DNA of 64,000 nt. It comes from Brevifilum sp029548365 (GTDB taxonomy: Bacteria; Chloroflexota; Anaerolineae; Anaerolineales; Anaerolineaceae). Numbering within the stretch: the first letter of the stretch is position 1; every line of letters starts with the position of its first letter. Shown here in pieces: positions 14,241 through 23,063 of the stretch. The stretch spans positions 1 through 64,000 of the forward strand of contig DAOSSA010000004.1 of the NCBI GenBank assembly GCA_035376985.1, in the 5' to 3' direction. The notes beneath the pieces were generated by a model. That model ran no database searches, was not told where the DNA came from, and was given only the letters and a program-made list of their open reading frames with translations. The translations under genes were made by a program, and so were the position numbers.

Positions 14241-15965
14241 TTACGGCACGCGAAGGTGTTCGCGCTGCATGAGGCGTCTGAGAATGGCCAGGGATGTGGC
14301 GTATGTGGAATCAACCCCAAAATAAGACAGGGCGCCAGCGCCAAGGTTGCCGCCCTTGGTGAGGGGCGTATCCGAAGCGTAATGAAGAATGCCCAAATCA
14401 AAGGGCACGCCATACAGATTAACGATTTCATTAACGGGGTGGCGCGTCGGGCGATACAGCTCAGACACAGCCGAAAGATACGGGCCGGCTTCCATTTCAA
14501 TATCCGTATAGCCTTCGCGGTAAATCACTTCCATGACCTGAGAATTTTGCAGATAAGTTCCTAAAACAGAGACTGATTTCTGGTTATCTAAAACCGTGCC
14601 ATAAACGAGGTATGGTCTGACATCGCTGGCAGAGAAACAGTTGTGAAACATGTAGGTGTTTTGTGAATGCTCATCATAGATTACGTTGGGGATCATCACA
14701 TCCCCACGGCGCCCGTTGAGGGTCGCTGCCTTGCCCATGATGTAGATTCCCAGCAACGAATTGGCGTGTTCTGCAATTTTTACCAGCAGGTTGTATGCGG
14801 CAAATCCAAGTGGATAATCAATATTCAGAATGAGGGCGTCGCTTGCTTTCAGAAATGACCAATCCGCATCCTGGGCAGAAAATCCGGTTGGTGAAAGGCG
14901 GGGATCGATGGTCTCGGGATTGAGGGCAGCCAGATCAATAATTTGCGCCTCAATGTCGAAGGCATGTTCGCTGGGTAAGCGGTAAACGCCGTTTGATCCC
15001 TCAAATTCTGCCTGTGCAGCAACCAGGTCTTTACCCTGTGGCGTGGCCTGGTATTTCTTCAGGACATAGTAAAGAAAATTTTCAGGCCGCGAGGGGATTT
15101 CTTGCTGGTTGATATCGCGCCATTCAGCCAGCAGATCTTCATCGCCGGCGGTGTGAAGGTAGTGGGCCAGGCGCTCTTTCTGGGTGAGGGCAAAGCCAGT
15201 CAGCAAATTGGGAATACTGTGAGTGTTGCTGGAAATGAAGTAGACCGGCCGGTGGTTGATCTGCGGAACACTTGTTGCGATATTATCCCACCAGTAACGG
15301 GTGGCCCGGCGATACTCATTGAGAGACCCGCTGAGAAGCTGCACCTCCAGATCTAATTTCTGTGACTGGATGCGGTTAAGCATGGGTTGAAATCCTTCGC
15401 CCCAGATAATTTGCAAACGCCGCAGCTCAATTGGCGAGATCCTGAGGTGATGGACTAAATTGTCAAAGCCTTCCATTTCGCTAAGCGAGGCGCTGGTCAG
15501 GATTTCACGTGGGGCATCGACCAAGAAACGATGGAGTTTGTTCCATTCGATCTGGTACGCAGTCAACAAGGGGATGACATCATCAATATCCGAGCGAGAG
15601 GCAATATAGCAAGCCAACAAGCTTTTGCCGTCAAAGAAACAACGGCGGCGGCGGGCGCGTGCGGTCGCCGCAGTCCAATTTTCAATAGCGTGGTAGCCGA
15701 ATTGTTCAAACACAGTCCCGCTTTGCGCTAATAAGACGGCCTGGACATCCGGTATACAGTCTGGCAGGCGTAAATTCGCATAGATAAAAGCATAAATATC
15801 CGGTTGTTCCTGGCGCGCAAGCGGATGCAGGGAAGAGTTCATCCCCGCGTGAACTTCTTCAAGCGAGCGGATGCGCACCCGTTCTGTTGAGCGCAGCAAT
15901 GAGTAGATTGTGCGAATGTAGAGGTCAATTTCATCAGAGGCTCGGGTTGGGACGGTTCTTTCCAT
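14241..15965 (-). CDS. Uncharacterised 574-residue protein
   Basis: I do not recognise the family with confidence. The N-terminal ~330 residues are helix-rich and soluble with a basic cluster (RARRRRCFF, ~105). The C-terminal ~230 residues contain glycine-rich and acidic segments (MGKAATLNGRRGDVMIPN; EGYTDIEMEAGPY near 500; DTPLTKGGNLGAG) that resemble the base-binding and ribose-binding loops of nucleoside phosphorylases, in particular the E-M-E-A motif. A nucleotide or nucleoside-related activity is therefore conceivable but unproven. No signal peptide or membrane helix. It stands alone, transcribed away from the HAD gene. Confidence 0.55.
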   Translation of the reverse strand: MERTVPTRASDEIDLYIRTIYSLLRSTERVRIRSLEEVHAGMNSSLHPLARQEQPDIYAFIYANLRLPDCIPDVQAVLLAQSGTVFEQFGYHAIENWTAATARARRRRCFFDGKSLLACYIASRSDIDDVIPLLTAYQIEWNKLHRFLVDAPREILTSASLSEMEGFDNLVHHLRISPIELRRLQIIWGEGFQPMLNRIQSQKLDLEVQLLSGSLNEYRRATRYWWDNIATSVPQINHRPVYFISSNTHSIPNLLTGFALTQKERLAHYLHTAGDEDLLAEWRDINQQEIPSRPENFLYYVLKKYQATPQGKDLVAAQAEFEGSNGVYRLPSEHAFDIEAQIIDLAALNPETIDPRLSPTGFSAQDADWSFLKASDALILNIDYPLGFAAYNLLVKIAEHANSLLGIYIMGKAATLNGRRGDVMIPNVIYDEHSQNTYMFHNCFSASDVRPYLVYGTVLDNQKSVSVLGTYLQNSQVMEVIYREGYTDIEMEAGPYLSAVSELYRPTRHPVNEIVNLYGVPFDLGILHYASDTPLTKGGNLGAGALSYFGVDSTYATSLAILRRLMQREHLRVP

Positions 15966-16251
15966 GAAAACTCACTTATTCAGATGCTTGTGTTTGGCGT
16001 TGAAAAACTAATTCTTCTAAATTTCTAAGTCTTATTCTACCCTGATTAATGCCGTTTCAAACTTATTAACCGGCTGTGCTGATCAGCCTGCGTTTCTTTT
16101 CTGCAAAAAACCATGTGATTACGGTTTGCGTTGTGGAAAGAGAATTGATTAATCAAGCGATTTGCATTAAGTCGATAAGGAGTTTCTCCTGGCTGAGCTG
16201 GTTATCGTTGTTTGGTTAACGAAACTTCATTCCTTCGGTACAATATAACCA
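15966..16251. other. Intergenic region between divergent genes
   Basis: Holds a possible minus-strand promoter (TTGAAA at 16060-16055 and TAGAAT at 16039-16034, spacing 15) for the 574-residue gene, and the -10 box of the HAD gene at its right end. No ORF or structured RNA is apparent. Confidence 0.4.
16239..16244 (+). promoter_or_regulatory. -10 box TACAAT upstream of the HAD gene
   Basis: TACAAT is followed by seven bases and an ATG (16252) that opens a 9-codon reading frame rather than the HAD gene itself. Transcription is likely to start at that ATG. Confidence 0.45.
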
Positions 16252-16281
16252 ATGTTTTTGATCTTGAATTTGAGAGCGTGA
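16252..16281 (+). CDS. Possible leaderless 9-codon upstream ORF
   Basis: ATG placed seven bases after a -10 box opens MFLILNLRA and stops at TGA (16279-16281), whose last base is the first base of the HAD start codon (TGATG). This geometry would let terminating ribosomes restart on the HAD gene. It is short and could be chance. Confidence 0.3.
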   Translation: MFLILNLRA

Positions 16282-16907
16282 TGATGATAAAAACCATCTT
16301 CTTTGATTTTGGCGGTGTGATTCTGAAACAGCCCAATGAGCGCAAGTTGAAACTGTGGAAGAAAGCTCTGGGCGTCAAGGACCATCCTGAGGTTCTGGAT
16401 ATGCTGGAAAACCCGCATGACTCTCAACTGGTCAAGAACATCTGCCTGGGAAAATTGCCAGAGGATTATTTGTGGACCATGATGGCTGAGAAATGGCACC
16501 TGAGACCCGCGGTGATTCGGTTCTTAAAACGAAGGATGTCCTCGAAACGCCAGATAAACCAACCGATTGTCGATTTTTTGGCGGAACTGCATGGTCAATA
16601 CCAAATTTCGATTTTAAGTAATGCGGGCGATCAAACCCGGAGGCTGCTGGAGGATACCTACCAGCTAAAGCGTTATGTGGACGATATCATCATTTCTGCA
16701 GAGGAGGGAGTGATTAAACCAGATCGGCGCATTTTTGAAATCGCTATGTCACGTTTGGGCACAACGCCTGGGCGTTCACTTCTTTTAGATGACCATCTGC
16801 CCAATGTAATGGCCGCACGGGAATTTGGCATGCATGCGGTGCATTTTATCAGCTCGCACCAGGCGATTGATACGGTGCGCGTCCACCTGGATGGAAGGCA
16901 TTCCTGA
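16281..16907 (+). CDS. HAD-superfamily hydrolase (subfamily IA)
   Basis: 208-residue haloacid-dehalogenase-fold phosphatase-like enzyme. Motif I is FFDFGGVIL (nucleophile Asp, the usual second Asp replaced by Gly as in several IA members), motif II is ILSNAGD, motif III KPDRRIF and motif IV LLLDDHLPNV. Substrate unknown. The start is the ATG at 16281 or the next codon, since the promoter lies downstream of the longest possible ORF start; only a weak GAGAG serves as SD, and a 9-codon upstream ORF ends exactly here. Its stop overlaps the rsmI start by one base, so the two genes form an operon. Confidence 0.8.
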   Translation: MMIKTIFFDFGGVILKQPNERKLKLWKKALGVKDHPEVLDMLENPHDSQLVKNICLGKLPEDYLWTMMAEKWHLRPAVIRFLKRRMSSKRQINQPIVDFLAELHGQYQISILSNAGDQTRRLLEDTYQLKRYVDDIIISAEEGVIKPDRRIFEIAMSRLGTTPGRSLLLDDHLPNVMAAREFGMHAVHFISSHQAIDTVRVHLDGRHS

Positions 16908-17572
16908 TGCTGTACCTGGTTGCGACGCCGATTGGCAACCTGGGTGATATTACACTGCGGGCATTGGACGTGTTGCGTTGTGTAGATCTGATTGCCAGCG
17001 AAGATACGCGCAAAACCTCAATTTTGTTGGGACATTATGATATTCACAAGCCCCAAAAGAGCTATCACGCCTTCAACGAGGAGAAGGTTGTGCCAAAGCT
17101 GGTTGACCTGCTTCTGGAAGGGAAATCGATTGCGGTGGTCTCCAGCGCAGGGACGCCGGGCATCTCTGATCCCGGCTATTCGCTGGTGCAGGCTGCGATT
17201 GTGCATGAGATTCCGGTCACAGCGATACCGGGCCCCAACGCCCTGGTGCTTGCGTTGACCTTATCGGGCTTACCCGGGCACAGTTTTACATATAAGGGCT
17301 TCTCGCCACGCAAATCCGCAGCACGTCGGCGGTTTATCAGCACTGAAGCGGAATCGCCCCATACTTTGATCTTCTATGAAAGCCCTCACAGGATCCAGGC
17401 GTTTCTGGCAGATGCGTTGGCTGTCCTGGGAGATCGACAGGCAGCGCTGGCTAACGATTTAACCAAGAAGTTTGAATCCCTTCAACGGGGTCGATTGAGC
17501 GAACTACTGGAAACATTTAATCAGGAAGCCCCCCGCGGCGAATACACGGTGGTGATTGAAGGTGCGCGGTAG
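16907..17572 (+). CDS. rsmI: 16S rRNA (cytidine(1402)-2'-O)-methyltransferase
   Basis: 221-residue tetrapyrrole-methylase-fold SAM enzyme that methylates the ribose of C1402 in the decoding site of 16S rRNA. YLVATPIGNLGDITLRAL at the N-terminus, ASEDTRKTS, SSAGTPGISDPG and the AIPGPNA loop are RsmI signatures; the length is slightly short of the usual ~280 because the C-terminal domain is trimmed. It overlaps the HAD gene by one base. A second RsmI-family gene (24958-25659) exists in this window; this copy keeps the canonical DTRKT and is the better candidate for the housekeeping enzyme. Confidence 0.88.
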   Translation: MLYLVATPIGNLGDITLRALDVLRCVDLIASEDTRKTSILLGHYDIHKPQKSYHAFNEEKVVPKLVDLLLEGKSIAVVSSAGTPGISDPGYSLVQAAIVHEIPVTAIPGPNALVLALTLSGLPGHSFTYKGFSPRKSAARRRFISTEAESPHTLIFYESPHRIQAFLADALAVLGDRQAALANDLTKKFESLQRGRLSELLETFNQEAPRGEYTVVIEGAR

Positions 17573-17580
17573 GCGCTTTC

Positions 17581-18312
17581 TCAGAACTTGAAGGGCGAAA
17601 AGTTGGTTTCATCGTCGAAAACGTCGATACCTTCTGTGTGTTTTAACCTGTTAACAACCCGGTAGGTGAGGGGTGTTACGACGATTTCGATACCAAGTTT
17701 AAAGATATAATTAGTAATGGTCAGACTCCAGAACAAGCTCCATGGGAACACACCCAGGGCACTGGCAATTAAGATGAAGGTAAAGGTGTCAAAAGCCTGT
17801 CCGATGACACTGCTGCCGATCGTGCGAGCCCACAGGAATTTCCCTTTGGTACGGATTTTCATCGAAGCCATGACAATGGCATTGGAAAAAGATCCAGCCA
17901 GATAGCCTGCCAGGCTAGCCACAACGATGGCACCCGAGCTCATGCTCCCCAGTATCTTGTTGAAGTTTTCCTGGCCGACCCTGGTCTGCCAGGTGACCTC
18001 TCCGGGAAGCACCTGGACAAACCAGAACACCAGCGCACTGAAGGCCAGGGCGCCAAAGCCGAGCCAGATAATGCGCCTTGAGCGTTTGAAACCGTAAACT
18101 TCGGTCAGAACATCACCAACGATATAGCTGATTGGGAACAGGATTGTCCCGGCGTCAAAGCTGAGAGACAAGTTCCCCAGGCGGGCTCCCCAATCGATGA
18201 TCTTGGCAGAGGAGGCAATATTGCTGAGTACCAGTGTAAGGACAAAGATCGTTGTGAGGATGTCCAGATAATGAAAGGATTGTGTTTCGGAGAGAGTGTT
18301 TTGTTTTTTCAC
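17581..18312 (-). CDS. Queuosine precursor transporter (YhhQ/VUT family)
   Basis: About 243 residues with six transmembrane helices; members import queuine or preQ precursors for tRNA queuosine synthesis. Seen here: the LDILTTIFVLTLVLSNI first helix, DAGTILFPISYIVGDVLTEVYG, and SSVIGQAFDTFTF, all characteristic of the family. I choose the GTG at 18312 because GGAG lies six bases upstream; a TTG at 18336 gives eight more residues and sits just after a -10 like TATACT. A Tgt-family gene (23859-24956) lies 5.5 kb away, a possible functional partner. Divergently transcribed from rsmE. Confidence 0.85.
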   Translation of the reverse strand: MKKQNTLSETQSFHYLDILTTIFVLTLVLSNIASSAKIIDWGARLGNLSLSFDAGTILFPISYIVGDVLTEVYGFKRSRRIIWLGFGALAFSALVFWFVQVLPGEVTWQTRVGQENFNKILGSMSSGAIVVASLAGYLAGSFSNAIVMASMKIRTKGKFLWARTIGSSVIGQAFDTFTFILIASALGVFPWSLFWSLTITNYIFKLGIEIVVTPLTYRVVNRLKHTEGIDVFDDETNFSPFKF

Positions 18313-18342
18313 AGTAGGCTCCGTTTGAATACTCAAGTTAAG

Positions 18343-18348
18343 TATACC
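18343..18348 (+). promoter_or_regulatory. -10 box TATACC five bases before rsmE
   Basis: TATACC is followed by five bases and the ATG at 18354; no SD is present, so a leaderless mRNA is likely. The overlapping minus-strand reading TATACT (18346-18341) could serve the divergent transporter gene. Confidence 0.4.
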
Positions 18349-18353
18349 TTGCT

Positions 18354-19097
18354 ATGCATCATTTCTTTTTAAGCCCGGATGACATCCACGATTTACAGGT
18401 CATCTTCCCTGCCCAGGTTTCTCACCAAATCAAGCATGTCTTACGCCTGGCGACAGGCGATCGTGTCGCTGTGCTGGACAATTGTGGGTCAATCTACACT
18501 GTAGTTCTGCGGAATGAAACTGCAGGAGGTCAACGCGTTGGTGATATTGTTAGTACTCAAATGGCTACATCCGAACCCCAGGTGCAGATTTCGCTTTTCA
18601 TTGGACTGTCCAGCCGTGAAAAGATGGAGTGGATTTTCCAGAAGGGCACTGAAATTGGTGTGTCTGCTTTTTGCCCTTTTGTTTCTACACGGACATTGGT
18701 GAGCAATACCGGATTGACTGAGGGAAAAATGTCTCGCTGGAAGCGGATCATCCAGGAAGCAGCAGAACAATCCGGGCGTGGAAAGCTGCCGGTGCTGAAT
18801 GCACCGGAGAAATTGGCTGATTGCTTGCGTAATGCAACCCAAACGAATGGGCTGTGCCTGCTGGCTTGGGAAGGCTTGCCTGAGGATGGGGCTAACTTAA
18901 AGGAAGCACTGCGAGGTTTCACAGGAGACAAGCTGGCGTTGTTCGTGGGACCAGAAGGCGGCTTTTCTGATGCTGAAGTGGCTTCAGCGCAGGGTGCTGG
19001 ATGCCAGGTGGTTACCCTGGGCGCCCGGATTTTTCGAATGGAAACAGCAGCGATTGTTTTTCCGGCCCTGGCTCTTCATGAGCTTGGTCATGTATAA
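18354..19097 (+). CDS. rsmE: 16S rRNA (uracil(1498)-N(3))-methyltransferase
   Basis: 247-residue SPOUT-class SAM enzyme that methylates U1498 near the decoding site. N-terminal PUA-like domain (HHFFLSP...QIKHVLRLATGD) and C-terminal knot with GLSSREKMEWIFQKGTEIGV, LFVGPEGGFSDAEV and LGARIFRMETAAI, all diagnostic. Full length. No SD; a -10 box almost touches the ATG. First gene of a plus-strand group with the lipid kinase and plsC, though 84 bases separate it from the kinase. Confidence 0.95.
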   Translation: MHHFFLSPDDIHDLQVIFPAQVSHQIKHVLRLATGDRVAVLDNCGSIYTVVLRNETAGGQRVGDIVSTQMATSEPQVQISLFIGLSSREKMEWIFQKGTEIGVSAFCPFVSTRTLVSNTGLTEGKMSRWKRIIQEAAEQSGRGKLPVLNAPEKLADCLRNATQTNGLCLLAWEGLPEDGANLKEALRGFTGDKLALFVGPEGGFSDAEVASAQGAGCQVVTLGARIFRMETAAIVFPALALHELGHV

Positions 19098-19181
19098 TTT
19101 TCGGTAATGTGATATGATTTGGTAACTTTAGTCTTTATTCAGAGTTAAACAGTGTAATCATCTTTAGAATAGGAATTCAAC

Positions 19182-20105
19182 TTGAAACAGATCTGTATTA
19201 TTGTTAATCCGACTGCGGGTAAGGGTGCAGCAAAAAAATTGCTGCCTGAAATTAAACTGGTTATCGATGGGCTCGGTCTGGACTATGAAATTAAATTTAC
19301 AGACCACCCCGGGCATGGCATCCAATTGACAGAAGAAGCTTGTTTTGAAGCATACAAGACTCTGGTGGCGGTTGGGGGAGATGGGACGGTTAACGAAGTC
19401 ATCAACGGGATGATGCGTGCAAAACAGAAGAACACATTGCTGCCAAACCTGGCGGTTTTACCTGTAGGGCGTGGAAATGATTTTTCTTTTGGTATGGGTA
19501 TTCCCCAGGATCTTGTCGCAGCTTGCCAGTTGTTAGCAAACGGAAATTCCAGGGAGATTGATATTGGTTTTGTGAAAGGTGGCGACTATCCTGAGGGCCG
19601 TTATTTTGGAAATGGCGTTGGCATCGGATTTGATACAGTTGTTGGATTTGAAGCAGCGAAACTTCCGCCTTATATCAGCGGCGTTCCGGCATACCTGTAC
19701 GCAGCACTAAAGACCATCTTTTTATTCTTCAATGCACCGCTTATTCGGTTAGATATTGATGGCGAAATCATCGAACAACCCTGTATTTTGGTGTCGATGA
19801 TGAATGGGCGGCGGATGGGGGGTTCTTTCATGTTTGCGCCCGAGTCCGAATCTGATGATGGTATGTTAAACCTGTGCATTGCCGGGCAGGTAACCCGGTG
19901 GCAGGTTTTAGGCTTGATTCCGCAGGTAATGTCCGGCACACAGGAGGAAAATCCAGCGATTAAGATGCCCACAGGAAAGGCGATCAAGATCAGCGCAATT
20001 GAGGGCACATTGCCTGTGCATGCTGACGGCGAAACGATTTGTGTCGCCGGTGAAGCCCTTGAAGTTGATATTCTCCCACGAGCTTTGAGGTTGGTGTCTC
20101 CATGA
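19182..20105 (+). CDS. Diacylglycerol/lipid kinase (YegS/DagK family)
   Basis: 307-residue cytoplasmic or membrane-associated kinase that phosphorylates diacylglycerol or a related lipid. The catalytic-domain signatures IVNPTAGKGAA, VGGDGTVNEVINGM (nucleotide-binding GGDGT) and LPVGRGNDFSFGM are clear; the C-terminal beta domain ends with HADGE. Start TTG at 19182 has AGGAA eight bases upstream and matches the conserved KQICIIVNP start. The stop overlaps the plsC start by four bases (ATGA), so phosphatidic acid made here could feed the same lipid pool that PlsC makes. Confidence 0.9.
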   Translation: MKQICIIVNPTAGKGAAKKLLPEIKLVIDGLGLDYEIKFTDHPGHGIQLTEEACFEAYKTLVAVGGDGTVNEVINGMMRAKQKNTLLPNLAVLPVGRGNDFSFGMGIPQDLVAACQLLANGNSREIDIGFVKGGDYPEGRYFGNGVGIGFDTVVGFEAAKLPPYISGVPAYLYAALKTIFLFFNAPLIRLDIDGEIIEQPCILVSMMNGRRMGGSFMFAPESESDDGMLNLCIAGQVTRWQVLGLIPQVMSGTQEENPAIKMPTGKAIKISAIEGTLPVHADGETICVAGEALEVDILPRALRLVSP

Positions 20106-20836
20106 AAACCCCACTGACCTGGGTGGTCAATACAATCATTCGGACCATCCTGTATTGCCTGCTTAAAATTGACATATCAGAGATAAAAAAGGTGCCCAAA
20201 CGTGGTCCGCTGATTCTTGCTGTTAATCATGTTAATTTTTTGGATGCGCCTGTGCTGATCACCCACATGGGATCACGGGCATTTACAGGGTTTGCCAAAC
20301 GCGAAACCTGGGATAACCCATTGACGGCATTTTTGTTTACCCTGTGGGGCGGAATTCCGATTGATCGTGGGATTGCTGATTTCAATGCTTTCAAAGCGGC
20401 TAAAGATGCGTTACTGGTCAAAAAGCAACTTTTAGCCATCGCTCCGGAAGGTACACGTTCAGGCGACGGTCGTTTGCATCAAGGAAAACCCGGTATCGCC
20501 ATCCTGGCGAGCAAGGCTGATGTACCAATCCTCCCGATGGTCTATTATGGGCACGAAGATATCTTACAAAATCTTCGCCGATTAAAACGGACACCATTTC
20601 ATGTAAGAGTTGGTAAACCCTTTCGGTGTAAGTTCTCTGGTCAGGAGAAAAACAAAGAGGTTATGCAAGCCGTAACCGACGCCATCATGCTGGAAATTGC
20701 TGACCTGCTGCCTGAGAAATACCACGGAGAATATCGGGGAGTTACGATTGACCGTCGAAAGTACCTTGAATATAACGATTCAACTTCGGGGGAGGAGATT
20801 CCGCAGGCGCTTGGAGAGCAATTTTCCCACGCCTAA
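20102..20836 (+). CDS. plsC: 1-acyl-sn-glycerol-3-phosphate acyltransferase
   Basis: 244-residue lysophosphatidate acyltransferase-family enzyme of phospholipid synthesis at the inner face of the membrane. The acyltransferase motif NHVNFLD (HxxxxD form) is near residue 40, block II GIPIDRG near 83, and block III APEGTRSGDG near 117. An N-terminal hydrophobic helix (VVNTIIRTILYCLL) anchors it. Translationally coupled to the upstream lipid kinase. Its last 57 bases overlap, tail to tail, the end of the minus-strand RsmF-like gene. Confidence 0.9.
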   Translation: MKTPLTWVVNTIIRTILYCLLKIDISEIKKVPKRGPLILAVNHVNFLDAPVLITHMGSRAFTGFAKRETWDNPLTAFLFTLWGGIPIDRGIADFNAFKAAKDALLVKKQLLAIAPEGTRSGDGRLHQGKPGIAILASKADVPILPMVYYGHEDILQNLRRLKRTPFHVRVGKPFRCKFSGQEKNKEVMQAVTDAIMLEIADLLPEKYHGEYRGVTIDRRKYLEYNDSTSGEEIPQALGEQFSHA

Positions 20837-22237
20837 ATTGCGACCGCTTTTATCTTCCACCAGCAGATACTGACCTTGAGGGTGCAGATCTATTTTAGGA
20901 TTGCGAATATCCCGCCGATCGATCCATTGGGCGAGTTGTGAATCATCAAGCTGGGCTTTTCCCCGGATAAATAAGTGACCGAAACGGCTGGCAAATTCAT
21001 AAGAAGGGTGGAAATTTTCTGAAATCCACTGACCGATTTGCATGCCAATCAACTCAAAGGGGAGCGTTTGGAACCTTTCGAGGTAGACCAGAGGAATGAG
21101 AAAGATGCCTTCGTGTCGCTTAAAAAGCTGGAGGTGATACCCGGCGAGGATTTCATCAAGGGCAAATCCATAAGCATCCCAAATCTGTTCACAAATCGCA
21201 GACTGAAGATTGAGCGTTGCTGCTTCAAGCTGGGTGCGAGAAAAGTCGCGGGTGGGGGGCGCCTGAGGTGTTACAGGGATTACGCCTGTTTTTCGTAAAC
21301 GTGCGCAAAAGAAGCCCGACATGCCGGTCTGATGCGGCCAGAGTCGCAGAGTATTCTGTAGTGAGGGATGGAAAACCTGGTCTGCATAGGCGGTCAGCCC
21401 GGGGACATGGAAGGGTACCCTGCTGGCGAGATCTTCAACAATCAGGGCGCCGGGGTACAACTTGAGAACCTGGTCAATCACAGCCTCGTTCTCCTCGGGA
21501 GCCAGTGAGCAGGTGGCGTAAACGATCTGTCCGCCAATCTTAAGGGCGCTCAACCCGCTGATGAGAAGCCGGATTTGCATTTCTTGCAGACGAAGCCGTT
21601 CTGAATCGGTGGTTTCCCTGAGGGGGTGGCTGGGTGTCGGGCGGAGGTTCTCCATGCTGCAGGGGGCATCCAGCAAGATGCTATCAAAAGTCTCGGGATA
21701 CCACCTGCCAAAGGATTCTCCGGGAAAATGGGTTACAGCCTGGTTGATGGCGCCCCAATTAGCGATGACGGAGCGTAAAGCGGGGATGCGTCTCTGGCTG
21801 GCATCATTGGCGATGATAAAACCCATATCCTGTGTGCGGTCAACCAGGTGGGTTGTTTTTCCACCGGGTGAGGCGGCTATGTCGAGGATCAACGGTCGCT
21901 GTGCCTCAAAATCCAGCAGGCTGACCGGAACCATTGAGGCTGCATCCTGCAGGTAATATCCGCCCATGCTGTGTTCTATCGTCATGCCGGGCGAGGTGCT
22001 GGCGGATTCGATCAGCCAGGCGTTGTCACAGAAGGTGATAGGTTTAATTTCCCAGCCGTAACGTTCTGCCAGGGCATGGATCGATGTTGCTGGGTGCGCT
22101 TTGAGTGAATTGAGCCGAATACCGGTGGACAGGGGGGCATCCTGAATTGCCCGGATCTTCTGGAGTTCTTCCTCGCTGAGGATCTCTGAAAAACGTGCCA
22201 GGCTTTGGACTAGTTTACTCGCGCCGGGATCAGCCAT
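20780..22237 (-). CDS. RsmB/RsmF-like 16S rRNA m5C methyltransferase
   Basis: 485-residue SAM enzyme of the NOL1/NOP2 family. The methyltransferase core has LDIAASPGGKTTH, the catalytic Cys pair in DAPCS and ATCSLAPEENE, and an N-terminal NOP2-like helical domain. The C-terminal ~140 residues (from ~RTQLEAATL to GVGKLLSKRLRNLLP) match the PUA-like tail of RsmF/YebU proteins, so C1407 of 16S rRNA is the more likely target than C967. ATG at 22237 has GGGAG seven bases upstream and overlaps the end of the preceding gene by eight bases. Last gene of the five-gene RNA-modification operon; tail overlaps plsC. Confidence 0.85.
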   Translation of the reverse strand: MADPGASKLVQSLARFSEILSEEELQKIRAIQDAPLSTGIRLNSLKAHPATSIHALAERYGWEIKPITFCDNAWLIESASTSPGMTIEHSMGGYYLQDAASMVPVSLLDFEAQRPLILDIAASPGGKTTHLVDRTQDMGFIIANDASQRRIPALRSVIANWGAINQAVTHFPGESFGRWYPETFDSILLDAPCSMENLRPTPSHPLRETTDSERLRLQEMQIRLLISGLSALKIGGQIVYATCSLAPEENEAVIDQVLKLYPGALIVEDLASRVPFHVPGLTAYADQVFHPSLQNTLRLWPHQTGMSGFFCARLRKTGVIPVTPQAPPTRDFSRTQLEAATLNLQSAICEQIWDAYGFALDEILAGYHLQLFKRHEGIFLIPLVYLERFQTLPFELIGMQIGQWISENFHPSYEFASRFGHLFIRGKAQLDDSQLAQWIDRRDIRNPKIDLHPQGQYLLVEDKSGRNLGVGKLLSKRLRNLLPRS

Positions 22238-23063
22238 TGTGAGCTCCCAGGCTTTTATCAATCAGAAAGACAATCTCGTTTTCGATCTTTATTTCCTGAA
22301 TGGGCAGGCCTTCAGGCAGGTTGGAAAAGACCAAATCTCGATGCCTTTGTTGCAGGCTGTGGGTGCCGGAGAGGTCAGTAGCAGGTAAGGAGACAGCCAG
22401 TGTTTTAACGTTCAGAGCACTCCAGAAGGCACGGTTGCATCCGGGTTGACGCTTTTCGAAACGATGCGCCTCTTTGAAGAAAAACGCGAGATCAGCGGCG
22501 CCTTCTGGTGGGTTTACGAGGATGTCCCTGTTTTCAGCCAGGGGTGTTAATCCGATTTTTGATAGAAAAAGGTTGATAAAGTCCACCCTGGGTTGGATGA
22601 TATCAAAGGCATGGTAGCGGACTGAAGCAGGTAGCCCCATCCAGGGGAACGCCAGGGGATGCAAGCCGCAAGCCAGGTCGAAGATCACCTGCGGTTTTCC
22701 AGGCGCATGGAAAAGTTGTGGGTAAAACTCGTCCATAATTGGGATGCGTTCTGCTGTGGAAGCATGCTGAGAGAGCACTTTGAGGCAAAAATTCTTCAAC
22801 TGCGGTGAATCGAGGGCTAAATCTTCGATTTTAAACAGTTCTTTTGTCAGGGCAGGATAATCGGGCTGACCCAGGTAGGGTGCGACGATGTTGTGTAATT
22901 TCCGCCGAACGGCTTTGAGGGTCGCTTTTTGTGACCCCTGCTGAAGCGTTTCTTGTCGGACCAGGTCTTCAACGGTGGCCTGATTTAGCCCCAGATGACG
23001 GTATTTCTTTGTGCTGAGGATCTGACCCACAAGCCCCTGGACGAGCTGGTTTTCAACCTTCAT
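22230..23063 (-). CDS. 16S rRNA G1405 methyltransferase paralogue (ArmA/Rmt/FmrO family), divergent copy
   Basis: 277-residue SAM-dependent methyltransferase. The helical N-terminal domain (LVGQILSTKKYRHLGL; HASTAERIPIMDEFY) and the SAM-binding FDLACGLHPLAFPWM are those of the family that makes m7G1405 in 16S rRNA and blocks 4,6-disubstituted deoxystreptamine aminoglycosides. The late motif found in active members (SFPIHSLAGRKKG in the neighbouring copy) is eroded here to SLPATDLSGTHSL, so catalytic activity or target may differ. It starts with ATGA overlapping the stop of its upstream paralogue, evidence of a tandem duplication kept in one operon. Confidence 0.75.
   Translation of the reverse strand: MKVENQLVQGLVGQILSTKKYRHLGLNQATVEDLVRQETLQQGSQKATLKAVRRKLHNIVAPYLGQPDYPALTKELFKIEDLALDSPQLKNFCLKVLSQHASTAERIPIMDEFYPQLFHAPGKPQVIFDLACGLHPLAFPWMGLPASVRYHAFDIIQPRVDFINLFLSKIGLTPLAENRDILVNPPEGAADLAFFFKEAHRFEKRQPGCNRAFWSALNVKTLAVSLPATDLSGTHSLQQRHRDLVFSNLPEGLPIQEIKIENEIVFLIDKSLGAHNG

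Noticed and set aside
20227..20439. Minus-strand and other-frame ORFs inside plsC and similar genes
   Set aside because: Fully nested in well-identified genes and without family features; treated as shadows.
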